Shown one piece after another: positions 46,139-58,800 of a stretch of 64,000 bases of DNA (positions within the stretch are counted from its first letter, which is position 1; each line of letters opens with the position of its first letter). The DNA is taken from positions 682,001 through 746,000 of the forward strand of contig KV748181.1 in NCBI GenBank assembly GCA_001692895.1. Direction: 5' to 3'. The DNA is from Cenococcum geophilum 1.58 (lineage: Eukaryota; Ascomycota; Dothideomycetes; Gloniales; Gloniaceae). Position numbers and translations under genes: made by a program. The notes under the pieces were generated by a model. That model did no database searches. It worked only from the letters and a program-made list of their open reading frames with translations, and had not been told where the DNA came from.

Positions 46139-46340
46139 TATTAGCGACTTAGTTAATTGAGGCATAAGCACGGTAAGAGGGACGCGCAAGCCTGTATAAT
46201 TGGATTGTCTATAAACGAGAATCTAAAGCTAGAGAAAGGAAAGGGGAAGGAGAGCAGCATTAGTTGAAGAAGGGTTCTTTTATGCAGTCCTTTAGTTACG
46301 TGACCGCAAAGTTCTGCTAAGTTCTGCCAGTGCCGTAACA
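46139..46340 (-). repeat. gypsy-1 5' LTR (202 bp)
   Basis: Begins TATTAGCGACTTAG and ends AGTGCCGTAACA, the same length as its partner, followed by the CTTAG TSD. Confidence 0.88.
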
Positions 46341-46345
46341 CTTAG

Positions 46346-48482
46346 ATCAGTTACTATATCTTTTAATTTAGGTTAAATTTAGCCTATTATCCTATCCTTG
46401 TTCCTATTCCGGTTATACCACTACTCCTATTTTAGTTATATACCCCCCCTCCCTTTCCTATTTTAGACACCTACCTTATATATAAATAGCTTCTTTTCTT
46501 TATAGTTTGAATAAATAGAGTCCTTATTCTTTACTTACTTATTAATCTACGGACTACTAATCGATAGTTATAAGCCTAGGTGACTTGCTATATTACACCT
46601 ATTTAACTAATTAATTTAATTAATCGTACTCCTTATTAAAAACTTTATTTGTCTTTATAAGCACCTCTTAATATAACTTCTTAACCTACTTAAGCTATTA
46701 CTATAACGGTAATATTACCAAACTAACCTTATTAGGCTTTAAGCTTGAATAGGTAATATATAGGAATACGTTAACCCCTTAACTAAACGGGATTAGTTGC
46801 CCTAATTGCTTAAACTAGTCTTTTCCAGGCCTTAAGATATAAAGCTAAGAATAACCTTATATGCAGCTCTCTCTAAGGATAAAAAGGACGAGCTTTAAAT
46901 TCTCTATAAGAGGTATAAGATAGTAAAGAAGGAATATAAGAAGTAAAAGGTAGCTTTAACCTCTCTATAAAGCTATATTACTGATGTAGTAGCTAGGAAC
47001 CTTAATACCTATATACTAGGTATTAATTCGGTATATAACACCCTAGTAGCTCTTAAAAAGAGGGTTACCCCTACTAATATAGCACGTAAGCTATACCTAT
47101 CTCCTTAATATACAAAGGTTAAAAAGGGTATAAAGAACTAGAACTTCGAGGCCTAGTTATAGTAGTAGGAGAAAACATAGAACGACTATAAAAAGATTAA
47201 ATTGCTAGATATATACGGCGACCAAGTAATTAAAGATTTTTTAATAGTGGTAGAGCTAGTAGTACCAAACTAGCCCTTAACGTAGAGGGCTAAATTTAAT
47301 AAACACGACTAGGCTAGTGACTATATAATATCTGTATATTAACTAGTTAAAATATATCGGAACTATTAACGGGTAGAGACTGCCTAAAAAAGAAGAGATT
47401 AGCTTAGTGCTAATATAGTAGGCTTTTAGGGCAAGTTAATTAACGGAGCTTATAAGAATAAAGCTTTTAAAGTACCTAAGGATAAGGCTCCTAGAATTAT
47501 ACTATCTAGGACGTTATAGAAGAAAGATACCCTATTATACTACTGCGGAGATATTTACTAGTTTCTAGAGTGTCCTTATATTAATATATTAGTTTAATTA
47601 AAGGACTAGAAATTGGATAGAGCCATAGCTATAAAAGTTAAGAAAAGGATTATAAGCGCATTAAATTAGACTAAGTCAAAAATTAAGAAGATAAGGAAAG
47701 AGGCTTTAGGTAAGGAGGCTCTATAAAAGAAAGCTATATAGAGCCTAGATGGAAGTTAAAAGGAAGATAACTACGGTATCTTTACTGTATACTAAGTAGG
47801 CGCTTATAACGCAGGTTTTAACTATAAGCTATATAATAGCGTTATTCTTAATAATAGAACCACGATATACGTTATTAACAATTAATTGAGATTCGTTAAC
47901 GAGCTTTAACTAAGTAATAACTTTATATACGCCAGAACGGGCCTAAATCCTATAGAGGGTATAGGGACGGTAATAGATATAATTTAGATACTAATAGGAC
48001 CTAAAAGGATCCTACTGGCTAACGTAGTATATATACTAGCGTTCTATATAAATTTGGCGTATCTAAATAGGTTTAATAATAAGAATATATAGTGGGATAA
48101 TAAAAAGAACCTATTATATTATAAAGACGATTATAAAACGTTTACCTATTATAGGCGATATTATAACTAAAACACGCTTAAATACAATAAGCTAAAGGCC
48201 TTATTCGCAATATAATTATAAGACCCCCTTCCTAATTAGGAAGTAGTAGAAAGGCTTTAGTATAAAAGACTAGGTTATATAGTACCTAAAGCGATTAAGT
48301 ATTTACCCTAGAAGGTAGATAGCGCAAAGCTTTAAGGACTAATAACAATCGACTATAAGACCTATACTATTAGTAAGGCTTATAAAATTGTGGTAAGAAG
48401 AGCGCCTACTAATAAGGTAATAAGGCCTTTCTACTAAGTATATATTAACTTATTTCCAGAGATCGTGGCATATAATAGTTAT
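46346..48482 (+). mobile_element. Ty1/copia fossil (copia-1), segment 1: gag to pre-integrase
   Basis: Plus-strand reading shows a copia gag with a zinc-knuckle trace at about 47540-47580 and then a protease/pre-integrase stretch to 48480. It is heavily decayed. It is cut at 48483 by the inner copia element. LTRs of this outer copy were not identified. Confidence 0.6.
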
Positions 48483-48655
48483 TGTTGGTATTATAGGGTA
48501 ACTCACCAATGCTACTTAAGTAAATATAGTGAATGTTAGTTATAAAGCTTATTGTTTAGAATTAGGGGGTAGGTGAGGAACCTAAGGTTCCTCACTACGC
48601 TAGTGCCGCGGCGATACGTAATGACACGTAACGACCGCTTGCCTTATTCCCAATA
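48483..48655 (-). repeat. copia-2 3' LTR (173 bp)
   Basis: Begins TGTTGGTATTATAGGG and ends ATTCCCAATA; holds an internal near-palindrome, GAGGAACCTAAGGTTCCTC. Confidence 0.85.
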
Positions 48656-48832
48656 CTGGCAACTCTTCTTTTATAGTTGCCATTTATATACACTTATAGA
48701 TTGCTACTATATAAAGATATAAAGCTAAGAAGAAGAAGAAGAAGAAATAAAGGGGAAGAGGTAGCGTAGGTAGATGTACGGGTTCGTGCGAAGATGTTAG
48801 TTCCGTTTACCGCTCTTAGCCGAGCTAATGGC

Positions 48833-48859
48833 GATTTTCTATCCCAGGGATAGAAAATC
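48833..48859. repeat. 27-nt perfect palindrome in the copia-2 3' region
   Basis: Arms GATTTTCTATCCC and GGGATAGAAAATC (13 bp, perfect) around a single A. Weaker pairing extends outward (GAGCTA..TAGCTC). Confidence 0.85.
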
Positions 48860-48925
48860 CTAATTGGCTAGCTCAACGAATAGCGTTAGCAGAACTCCAT
48901 ACTACTACCTAAATTAATTAGGCGC

Positions 48926-48980
48926 GGCGCTTTTAGCAAGAATCTAACTAATTAAATAACTTTAACCGGCGGTCGAAGTT
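48926..48980 (-). repeat. Conserved palindromic module, copia-2 copy
   Basis: The palindrome at 48958-48980 (AACTTTAACCG-GC-GGTCGAAGTT) is preceded by a TCTAACTAATTAAA stem-loop trace and a CTTTTAGCAAG trace. It lies about 270 bp inside the 3' LTR and has the same orientation relative to its element as in the two gypsy elements. Confidence 0.7.
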
Positions 48981-51900
48981 CTATAAGATCTTAACTTCTT
49001 TAAATTTCCCTCTTAACCTAACCTTTAACTCGCACATATAGAGTATTTATATTAACGAACGTCTCTAGTGCCTTATTTAGGTTTGCCTTTATTATTATAT
49101 CTACTAGGTTATCTTAGCTATTAATCTATTAAATCTTAAAGAGTTTTTAACGCTCGTAGGACTACTAAAGTGCTATAATATTAATTATAAGGCGCTTCTC
49201 CTTTATGGTACTAAGCTTAATTAAATACTTAAAGAGGGAATATAAGTCGGTGTATACGATTATAGGGATAATAGGAAGTTTAAGTCGATTTATAATTATC
49301 TTAAGGGTAGTTCTAATTGCAATTGCTATATTAACTCTACTAACTATTCTATATATCTCTAACGCTAGAACGCTTTAAGTAACGCGTTTACTCTTAGTTA
49401 AGCTCTAATAAATAAGATTGCCGTAAATTGTAAAGTTATTCTCTCCGGTAGATTCGTTTGCTATAATAATCTTATATCCTAGCTAGGAGCTAAAATCTTT
49501 ATTGTTTACAAATGATCTATTAATAAATATAAATAGCTTAGCGGTAGGAAGATTAATAGGCATATAGAGTAATCCCCAATTAAGATAGTTTATTTGCCAG
49601 GAAAGACGCTTATTTAGGTTAAAAATATTATCCTTAGTTGGTTCCTAGTATTAGGCGGTAATAGAGAGATTAAAGGAAGCTTTAGGTTAATAGATAGAAG
49701 CTATATAAGCTTTATAAGCGCGTTGCTCTACATATCCTTACTTTAAAGAATTAACATTAATAATGTTAATCTTCTTACCTTAACCTTTCTGGCGTAGGGT
49801 AATGGAATCCTTATTTAGGGAAATAATACATCTATTAAAGAGTAATAGTGTTATTAAATTAAGTCTTTTCTTTAGCTTTGCTATAAGGTTTACCTTTACT
49901 AGCTTATCTTCTTTAAGAGCTAAGAATTGGTTATCTCCTAAGATAATTATATTATCNNTTTATATNCNAATAATTCTAAATNNAGTTCCNNTNGNTNTNA
50001 TAAGGAAGTAGGGATTAAATATAGAAGTAGTTATTAAAAGCTTCTCTTTATAGTGCTTACTATAAATAGCCCACCAATAAGTTTCTGCCTTTACGATTCT
50101 ATATAGTGGCTTAAGTATAACTATAATCGTATCTTTGGGATATTAGTAGCGAATTTGCTTTAAAAGGTATGCTAGTATTAAGCGCTAAAGGCGTGTTTCT
50201 GATTGGGTATAGGCTTAGGTAATATCTTATAAATAAACTACTATTTTATTCTTTATTAAGGAGGGAGCTAGCGTAATAATAACTTACTAACTAGCTCGTT
50301 AAATTATAGGGGATTGCGTAAGAATTACTTCCTTACTGTCGTTGTTATAACCTTAAATAACTAGCCTTGACTTCTCAAATAGGGTATTAGTAGCTTTACC
50401 TTTAATTTTATTAACTATTCTTAACCTAAATATACGAACCTTATTAAACTTAGTAGGGTTATACTTCTTAAACTTAAAGACTTCTCTTATAATAAGACCG
50501 TTAATCTCCTGCTTATTAGATGCTTAAAAAGGAGCTCCTAGAGTTATAATATAGCCTTCCTTTTAGAGCTATTTTGCGAGCTTAAAGTTAGCCTTCTCTT
50601 TAGCTGTTATAAAGGCCATTAACAGCTCAACTCTATTCTTAATAGCGGTAATAAGTTACTCTTTAAAATTAATAAGGTATTAGCGGTTTCGTAATCCCTT
50701 TAGGCGACCTTTACCGCGTCATAGTTATGGCGTATCTACTATAGTTATATTAGGGTCGTAGTTGCCTTCTAGGGCATATTAATCGTGGTTCTCCTCTAGG
50801 GCATCTCTTAGGGTATCTTTTAGGGTATCCTATAAAGGCTCGGAACTGTTATCTTTATAGTAAGGCTTAATAATAGTTAAATAGAATTAAGTAGGTTTAT
50901 AGGGCATCTAAAGAGTATAAGTCTAACTATTAATTGTAATAAGTTTATGTGGGCCTAACTATCCTCCCTTTTTACGCTATACGTATACCTTAGATTAGAG
51001 TGGCAGATTAAGCGTAGTTAAGGTATTTGGGCCATTTCTTATTCCTAGTACATTATTGACCTAGCGCGTAGCGTAGAGACATTATACCTTCTTTATTGCC
51101 TTATAAATCGCCTTAGCTTATTATATAATAGAGGGAGATAGTAGAGAATTATTAGTTATTTAAGGGTAGGCGCTAAAGACTAGTAATATAGGTATAAGCC
51201 TATCTGGGCTAGTGGTATTATTAATAGCCTTAACAGCCATCTATAGGATAAGCTCTTCGCTAGCACCCTTTAGTTCTAAAGAAATAATCTTATATACGTG
51301 GCGTAATGGCGTATAGTATTATTCTACCTTTTTAATACTATTATGTGCCTTAACGGGGACTTCCTTAACCTTAATTGTTATTGCCTTTACCTGTTATTAA
51401 AACTCTGTAAATAAGAAGTTCTTTTTTATATCGTGAACGATTTAATTAGGGGGTCTTAGGTAGACATTAATCTAGTATAATTAAAGAGTATCCTATGCGT
51501 TCCTAGCTAATATATCTTTTAAAAAGCGTGCGGCTTGGAAGGAAGTTAAGAAGTTAATAACTTAAAGTACTGGCTTGCCGCTAAGATATATAATATCCAT
51601 AATAATATAGAAGTTAAAGTTATAGTTATCTTTAAGGATAAACTTGAATCGGCTAGGGGACTTTTGGTTTATTTAGTAGTAATAGCAGTACTTTATAAGA
51701 TGTTTAATCGCCTTAACCTTAACTTTATAACCTGCTTGTTAAAGAACCCTAAGCAATTAGTAAACAGATAGGTGGCTAAAACAATGATATAGTTAACGTA
51801 GCTCTAACTTAGTCAAGTAACTCTAAGCAACGCTCCTTTTTAGCTGTTAAAGGAGCAACTAAGGGTAACCCTACTTGCGTATAACGGGCACCTAATTATC

Positions 51901-54398
51901 TCCCTAAATAAGCATATTCTTAAGGTTGTTAAGCTTAACGCCTAATTTATTTATATCTTGGATGCAGAATAGGAATGGGGTATTCGCGGGAATAACGTAG
52001 AAAGTGATATATCCTAACGGGGTTTAGACCTTAATTATACTAAGAGAGATTATAGTACCCTTACTAAAGCGAATTGTATATTAGCCTGCCGTTAATTAGT
52101 TAATCTAGATAGAACTATTAAGCTACTAAAGAGCTCGGACTTAAGGTTCTCCTACTATAGATACTCCTACGGCTTTAGTATCTGGCATAATACTATAAAA
52201 GACGTTTGCCGAGTATCTATTGTTAAAGGAGAACGCGGAACTTTTCTTTAGCTTATTAAAGATATCTGACCTTATAATAGAATGGAGCGTAAATTAGTTA
52301 TTAAGGACAGTAACGGTTTATACGCCATTTACCTTACTATACTTAGTAAAGTATTGGTTAGAAAAGTAGTCCTTAATTTCTATATCTATAAGGAGCTGTT
52401 TAGCCTCGTTAATCTCACCCTTAAGATCTTCTTCGCCTTTATATTAAACTAGGAAGCTTTAGAAGTAGGCTATAGTAACTTTTTAGTTTCTAATGTTTCG
52501 TGTGCTCTAGCGAAACTTATTATATACCTCCTTTTGTCTATTAAGGGGGTGTCTAGTTAACTAGCAATTTAGCTTCTTATAAACGTAGCATTTCTTCTAC
52601 TAATTGTTGCGAAATGAACCTCTATAAGGACCTCCACGATTGCTTTATAGTTAACGTTAATTATACCCTCTACTGTATTCCCTACCACAACTACTATATA
52701 TTTAATCAGTTTAGTTATAATTGTGTTAGTTGGCCGGGTCAATTAAAGTAGGTTAAAGTTAGGTATTAAATTACTATACTTTTTAAGAGCGTAGGGCGGT
52801 GCTAATAGAGGATCTTAATTAAGTATATATTCCTTTATAAATACTTATAGGGTTAAAAAGAGTAAGGTTATATTTTTTAACACCTTAGTATACGCTAATA
52901 ACTTAATTATATAGGCTAAAGTCCTCTTAATATAATTCGGATAAACCACGCTAAATTATCTAAAGTTAATTAAAGAGCTTTTAAAGATAATTGAGTTAAG
53001 AGGCACCTGGGTTTATAGCAATGATTCTTAAGAAGGTAGTTTTTCTCTACTCTAACATATACTACTACTTATTCTCCTCTATTTTAAAATAGCATCTTAT
53101 TTTATATATTATTCGGTTAAAATTATATTCTTTTCCTACTAAACGATTATAATAAAAGGTACTAGCTTAGCCCTTAAGTATAACTAAATAAGTAATATAG
53201 TATTAATTGGGTTCTAGTCTAACCTTCTAGTAATAGTTATAGAAGATACGTAACTTTGAATTAAGGATATTATATAGTTCTCTGCTAAACTTCTTTTCCT
53301 ATTCTAAATAGAGCTTTATAAGCTCTATAAGCATTTTTAAGGTACCTCTAATTAGTGTTTAGCTGCATTACATTATAGGCTGTAATAGTAACGTAGATCT
53401 AGTCGGCGGAGTTTAAAGGTTATTAAACCGCGAAGTAAGGGGATCTTGCGCTTGTTGGGGGTTATTAATTAAGGCTGTGGGTTAAGCTAGTTAATATAAA
53501 GGAGTTAAAGATAGAGGTGGAGGCGATGGATATAGAATGTTAAAACTCGTGCCTAGAGTAATAGAGTTAGAACGCGTCTCTAGTAGTGTATTACTTGGGT
53601 TCCATTATAATTTAAGCTTCTTTATAGTACGTAGTTGGTGCTTAATCTCTTATAGAGTCTATTTATGCTCTTCCTTTATATTAATAACGTGTTCCTAAAT
53701 ATTGTCCCTAATACTACCCCCATCTATAAGAACAAATACTCTATACTCCTAAAGGAAGTTACGGAAGTCCCGTATAATATCTTTATTTATAGGAACCTAT
53801 ATTTCCTTTGTCTATCTAATAAAGTCCTCCTTTATACAATACCATAGCGCGGTATTATTGTATTTACTATCTTTATAGTGTTCTATGCGGTATACTAAGA
53901 ATCCATTTAGGTTCTGTTGCTTAGCGGTTATAAAGTTAGTTATAGCTCTGTCCTATATCTTTAGGTTAATATCTTTCTTATACTTCTTTGGATAGGTTAA
54001 CGCTATAGTAGGTAGAATTAACGAGGTATCGTACGTTAAAGGTAGGCAGGATTTTCGGTTTTATAGGATCTCGTAAGTTTACTGTCCAAAGGTGGGTAAT
54101 TTAAGATATTGTTTAACGCGTTTCGGACGTCAACTTAGGACCTTAGGTTTAGTGATACTTCTAACCTAAAGTACTTAACCAAATCTTCGTAAACGTAATT
54201 GTTCTGCGTAATGGACGCAACTTGGTATCTCCTAGTACTTAATAACACTTCTATTACTAGTTTTCCGCAAGTCTAAGGTAGCATAGTATCGCCGGGATCC
54301 ATTCCATATGAGCGTATATGGCACCCCTATATAAGACTGTCTCTTCTGTCGATAACCTAGCTGCTCTATAGTTGACTGTATATTCAACCACTGATTAG

Positions 54399-54571
54399 TG
54401 TTAGTGTTATAGGGTAACTCACTAATGCTACTTAAGTAGACATAGTGAATGTTAGTTATAAAGCTTATTGTTTAGAATTAGGGGGTGGGTAAGGAACCTA
54501 AGGTTCCTTACCACGCTAGTGCCGCGGCGATACGTAACGATACGTGACGACCGCTTGCCTCATTCCCGACA
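54399..54571 (-). repeat. copia-2 5' LTR (173 bp)
   Basis: Begins TGTTAGTGTTATAGGG and ends ATTCCCGACA, the same length as the left copy. Confidence 0.85.
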
Positions 54572-54576
54572 GTTAT

Positions 54577-55620
54577 AATTAGACAATATATTTCTTTAAT
54601 AAATTCTTATAGATAAATAAGATAGAGATCTTTACCTAAAAGTTGTTATTAATATAAGTTATTATATAATATTCGAATAGGGTAAAGCGTCAATATAATT
54701 AGAAGATTATAGTTATCTAAGTTAATAATAAGACCTCCCTTAGTAGCGACTTCTATAGTTAGACAACCTAAGGAGGAATTATAGTAAAGCTCTCGGCCCT
54801 ATATATAAAGTCTTAAAATAGTTCTACTAAACGTTCTAGGGGGGTAATTATTATTAAGTCTTATTATATGCGAATTAAAGCTTAATTACTAAAAGAGCTC
54901 TAGCTAGAGATTATTAGAGCTATAGCGTATTTAATTAATAGGATACTAAATGCTTAGCTTAACTAGATAACATCTTTTAAGAAGCTTTAGTTAGCACTAG
55001 GGCTTTTACCACTAAAGCTAAATATAGCCTATCTATGTATATATGGCTATAGAGCTTACCTACTTAAATATAACCTCCCGCGTACTTAAAAGCTTAAGCT
55101 AAGGGCTTATATTAGATACCTAGTTAGGTACTAGTTAATAAATATCTTTAGGGTCTATATACCTAGTAAAAAGAAGGTAATTTAAATAAGAGACGTAACG
55201 TTTAATAAGTAATTGCTCTATAACGACAGTTAGCAAATTTTGCGAATCTGCTCCGCAAACGCGCTAATTAAAATTTAAAGGTAATTAATATGTTATAAGT
55301 CAATAAGACGCTTTAGGAAGAGCTTAATAAAACATTAAATAAAGACAATAAGACTTTAGATAAGATTTAAGTGGATAATAATAAAAATTAATAGGCAGAT
55401 TTTGGTAGAAATTGAGACTAAGTAACTAATTAAGATAATAATATAGCAAGCTTATAAACCTTAAAGGACGATTTTCTACCTACTTTAGATAAGACGCTAA
55501 AACCTTAATTAATTCCTACTAAAGGATTCTTAAGCTCCTTAGCTTACTCTACCTATTAATAACCGTATTATAAATACGTACCTATAGAGGATAACTTATA
55601 GGATAACGGCGCAGCCGTTA
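54577..55620 (+). mobile_element. Ty1/copia fossil (copia-1), segment 2: integrase region
   Basis: Continues copia-1 after the GTTAT duplication. Plus-strand reading fits the integrase core and its downstream linker, decayed. It is cut at 55621 by gypsy-2. Confidence 0.55.
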
Positions 55621-55830
55621 TGTAACGGCGCTACCGCACGTTACCTGCCAAATTCTGCTATATTCTACCGACTTACGATTAGCCCGCCCAAAGCTAGCGC
55701 CTTGGCGGCTCACCCTATATATTTATTTACATCGGTCCTAGCGACCCCTTTTCCTTCTCTTTAGCTTAGTATCTTCGTAATATAGCATTCTATAAGCTTC
55801 GGTTTAGAGGCATTTATATAAGCCGTAACA
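55621..55830 (+). repeat. gypsy-2 5' LTR (210 bp)
   Basis: Begins TGTAACGGCGCTACCGC and ends AAGCCGTAACA. Confidence 0.88.
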
Positions 55831-58800
55831 TTATACTAAGCTCACCCTACATTGCCTAGGAAGGCCTTAATAATATCCTACCCTAAAAAAACTTTATCTA
55901 CAATAACGTATTAACGCGCTATACTTAGATACTAAAACAACTCTATATTACCTAGGAAGGCCTAGATAATATCCTACCTTATAAGCTAGATAGGACTAGA
56001 CCTATACCCCTGGAATTAAAACTAAAGTATATAATACTAACGAACCTTAAGAAGCTAACAATGGCACCTAAAGCAAGCTTATTTAAGAGAGCTGCCTTTA
56101 CCTAAGAGGAACCTAAGATCTAATTAGGATTAGAAATTGAAGATAATAATAACATCGCAGATATACGCGAGCGGATTCGCGCCCTTATAGCTAGCTAGAA
56201 AGCCAATCGTCTTAAAGTAAGAAATATATAAGAGACCCTATAAAAGATCCTAGAAAGCCTTACAGCCCTATAAAATAGCCTGGCTTCCCCTTCTCGAAGC
56301 CCTAGCCAACCTATTTACTCTACTAAATGTAATATACTAGGGAGTACGGATATAATAACGAAGTAATTAAAGTCCGTTAAGCTTCCTAACCCCCTACTAC
56401 TATCTAATAGGATAGACCCTACCTTTAAAAATTGGAGGATTTAAGTATAAGGAAAGCTCCGCGTTAATTATAACTATTTCCTTTTTAAAGAAGCTAAAAT
56501 GCTCTACCTCTTTAGTCGAACCACTAGGGACGCCCAACGGCACCTTTAAGCCAAGTTTAAGGACAACTTCCCTATCCGATTTATATCTATTAACAAGATA
56601 ATACGGCACCTAGCGGCTATCTATATTAACCTAAATAAAGTACGGGATACCCGTTATAACTATAATCGCCTATTAATAAAACTAAACTAACCCTTTGCTA
56701 AATTCTAGACTTAATTCCTATACCTTATAGGAGAAGGCTAGGTTCCCCTTAAGAACTACTAATTAGACCTATACGATAAGCTAATAATCTAGCTATAAAA
56801 AAAGATCGCTATAACCTTAGATAACCTACTAACCTATAAAAGACTCGCAGCTTATTGCTTATTATTAGACTTAGAACTAAAGCGGATTAACGCCTACCCT
56901 AATTAGTAGAAGCGACTCCATAATAATTAAAACTCGCTAGCTATACCTATAGGAGCTAGAGCAGAAAGATAAGTTATAACTACTCTTATACTAAAGGCGG
57001 TTACCACTACGTACTAGCGAGCCTCGCCCGACTAGTTACATACTACGCCACTAACTAGTATTCGCCGCAATATTTCAATTAACCCTACTTTGGCTATATA
57101 CTACAACTGCAATAAGTAGGGTCACTTTACCTTATCCTGCCCGGAGCTAAAGGATATAGGTAATATTAAGGAAATAGAGGAAGGAGAAACGTCTAACGAG
57201 TCGGGAAAAGAAAAACCCTAAAAAAAGACTCCCCCCTAGGGTACCCTATCGATCTTAAAGATTAATCTTAGTTAGTTAATAGGTAGAAAGCATTTTACGG
57301 TTCTATATATAGTATCTTAAAATGGATATAAAGTTAATATAACCGCCCTTATTAATACTAGAGCAAATAGCTTCGCCTTTATAAATACTACCTATGTAAA
57401 TAATATTGCCAAGTTTCTAAATATAGAAGCCATCCGACTAGAGAAGCCTATTTAGGTAAAAGGCTATAACGGCTAAGCCGGTTAGCCCGTTACCTACGTC
57501 TTAAAGTTATATATTACTTTTAACGGACAAAGCTAATATAGTATCCCCTTTTGCATCCTAGACCTAGGGTTCTACAATATAATCCTCAGACAAAAATAGA
57601 TATCCTATTTTAATATTTAGTTAAATATATAATAAAGACAGTTTATCTGGCCAGAGGATAGTCCAAGGTTGCCCTCCTTTATTAGGGAGATCCGAACTAA
57701 CTATAAGACACTAGCCGTAAGGGCTAACCCTACCTACTAGTAGGATGTCCGGGCCTATAACCTAGCCTTTACCTAAAAAAACGCCCGCCGCAAAGCTAGA
57801 AAGAACTCCGTACTAATAAAGATACTCTCCTAAAGCGCTATGTTTAAAGAGGACTCTACATATAGAAGCAGGATAGATAGTAATATAGACGACGTCTAAA
57901 TTATATAGATTTAACCGGTATAAAAAAGAACGTATTAATAGAATATAAGGGATAACCTCTAAAAGATGCAATAGGAGCTAAAAGGAGTAATAAAAACGCT
58001 AGTACCCTAAAAGTCCCTAAAGTTACATACGCCCCTATTATTAGGCAACCCCCCTACCATAAACATTACCGCAATTAGCGCGGTAGCGTTCTACTTTAAT
58101 ATATACTAGAAGGACAATAAGGTCTTTATAATAAGCCTATATAAAATTAACCAAATTATTAATAATAGAGAGGAAAGGCCAACTAAGGAAACTAATAAGG
58201 AACTAGTTAAACGCCTCCTTTCTACCATTTATATAGCCTATAAGGATGCATTCTTAAAGGCGGCCTTAAATAAGTTACCCCCCTATCGGATATATAATTA
58301 TAAGATTCAATTAGAAGCTAATAACTCGCTAGGCTATAGTCCCCTCTACCATTAATTAACGGATAAGCTAAAAGTAATAAAGTAGTACTTAATTAATAAC
58401 CCGGATAAAGGGTTTATTGAGCTAAGTCAAGCCCCTTTTACTTCCCCTATCCTATTCGTAAAAAAGCCTAATAAAGGCCTTTATTTTTGTATCGACTATT
58501 AAAAGTTAAACGCCATTACTTAAAAGGACCGGTATCCTATTTCTTTAATTAACGAGACCCTTATATATTTAAGCTAGGTAAAGATCTTTACTAAACTTAA
58601 TATCCGCTAAGCTTTCTACCAAATTAGGATAAACCCTATATCTAAAGATTTAATAACGTTCCGTACCCGTTATAGTTCCTATAAATATAAAGTTCTTCCT
58701 TTTAGACTAATAAACGGACTGGCTATGTACTAAAGGTATATAAATAACGTTCTTTTTAATTACTTTAACAAATTCTACACGGTATACCTAGACGACATTC

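Larger units (their letters stand above)
39963..46340 (-). mobile_element. Ty3/gypsy LTR retrotransposon fossil (gypsy-1), full length
   Basis: Bounded by two 202-bp LTRs and a perfect 5-bp TSD, CTTAG (39958-39962 and 46341-46345). The minus strand carries gag near 45930-44900 (a 62-codon open start at 45930-45742), protease near 44500, reverse transcriptase/RNase H about 43600-42500 and integrase about 42100-40300. The polypurine tract and conserved 3' module lie beside the left LTR. The element is broken by numerous stops and hosts a TRIM at 41639-42082. It was once autonomous; LTR differences are transitions, so their apparent age is inflated by RIP. Confidence 0.88.
48483..54571 (-). mobile_element. 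Ty1/copia LTR retrotransposon fossil (copia-2), full length, nested
   Basis: Two 173-bp LTRs and a perfect 5-bp TSD, GTTAT (48478-48482 and 54572-54576), prove insertion into copia-1. The minus strand runs gag (about 54000-52700), pre-integrase and integrase (about 51960-51300, with a block containing SPSRFKFILKDN and FQAARFLKD) and RT/RNase H toward 49000. It is broken by numerous stops. The LTRs differ at roughly 15 of 173 sites, all transitions. Several ambiguous bases lie at 49957-49999. Confidence 0.85.
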
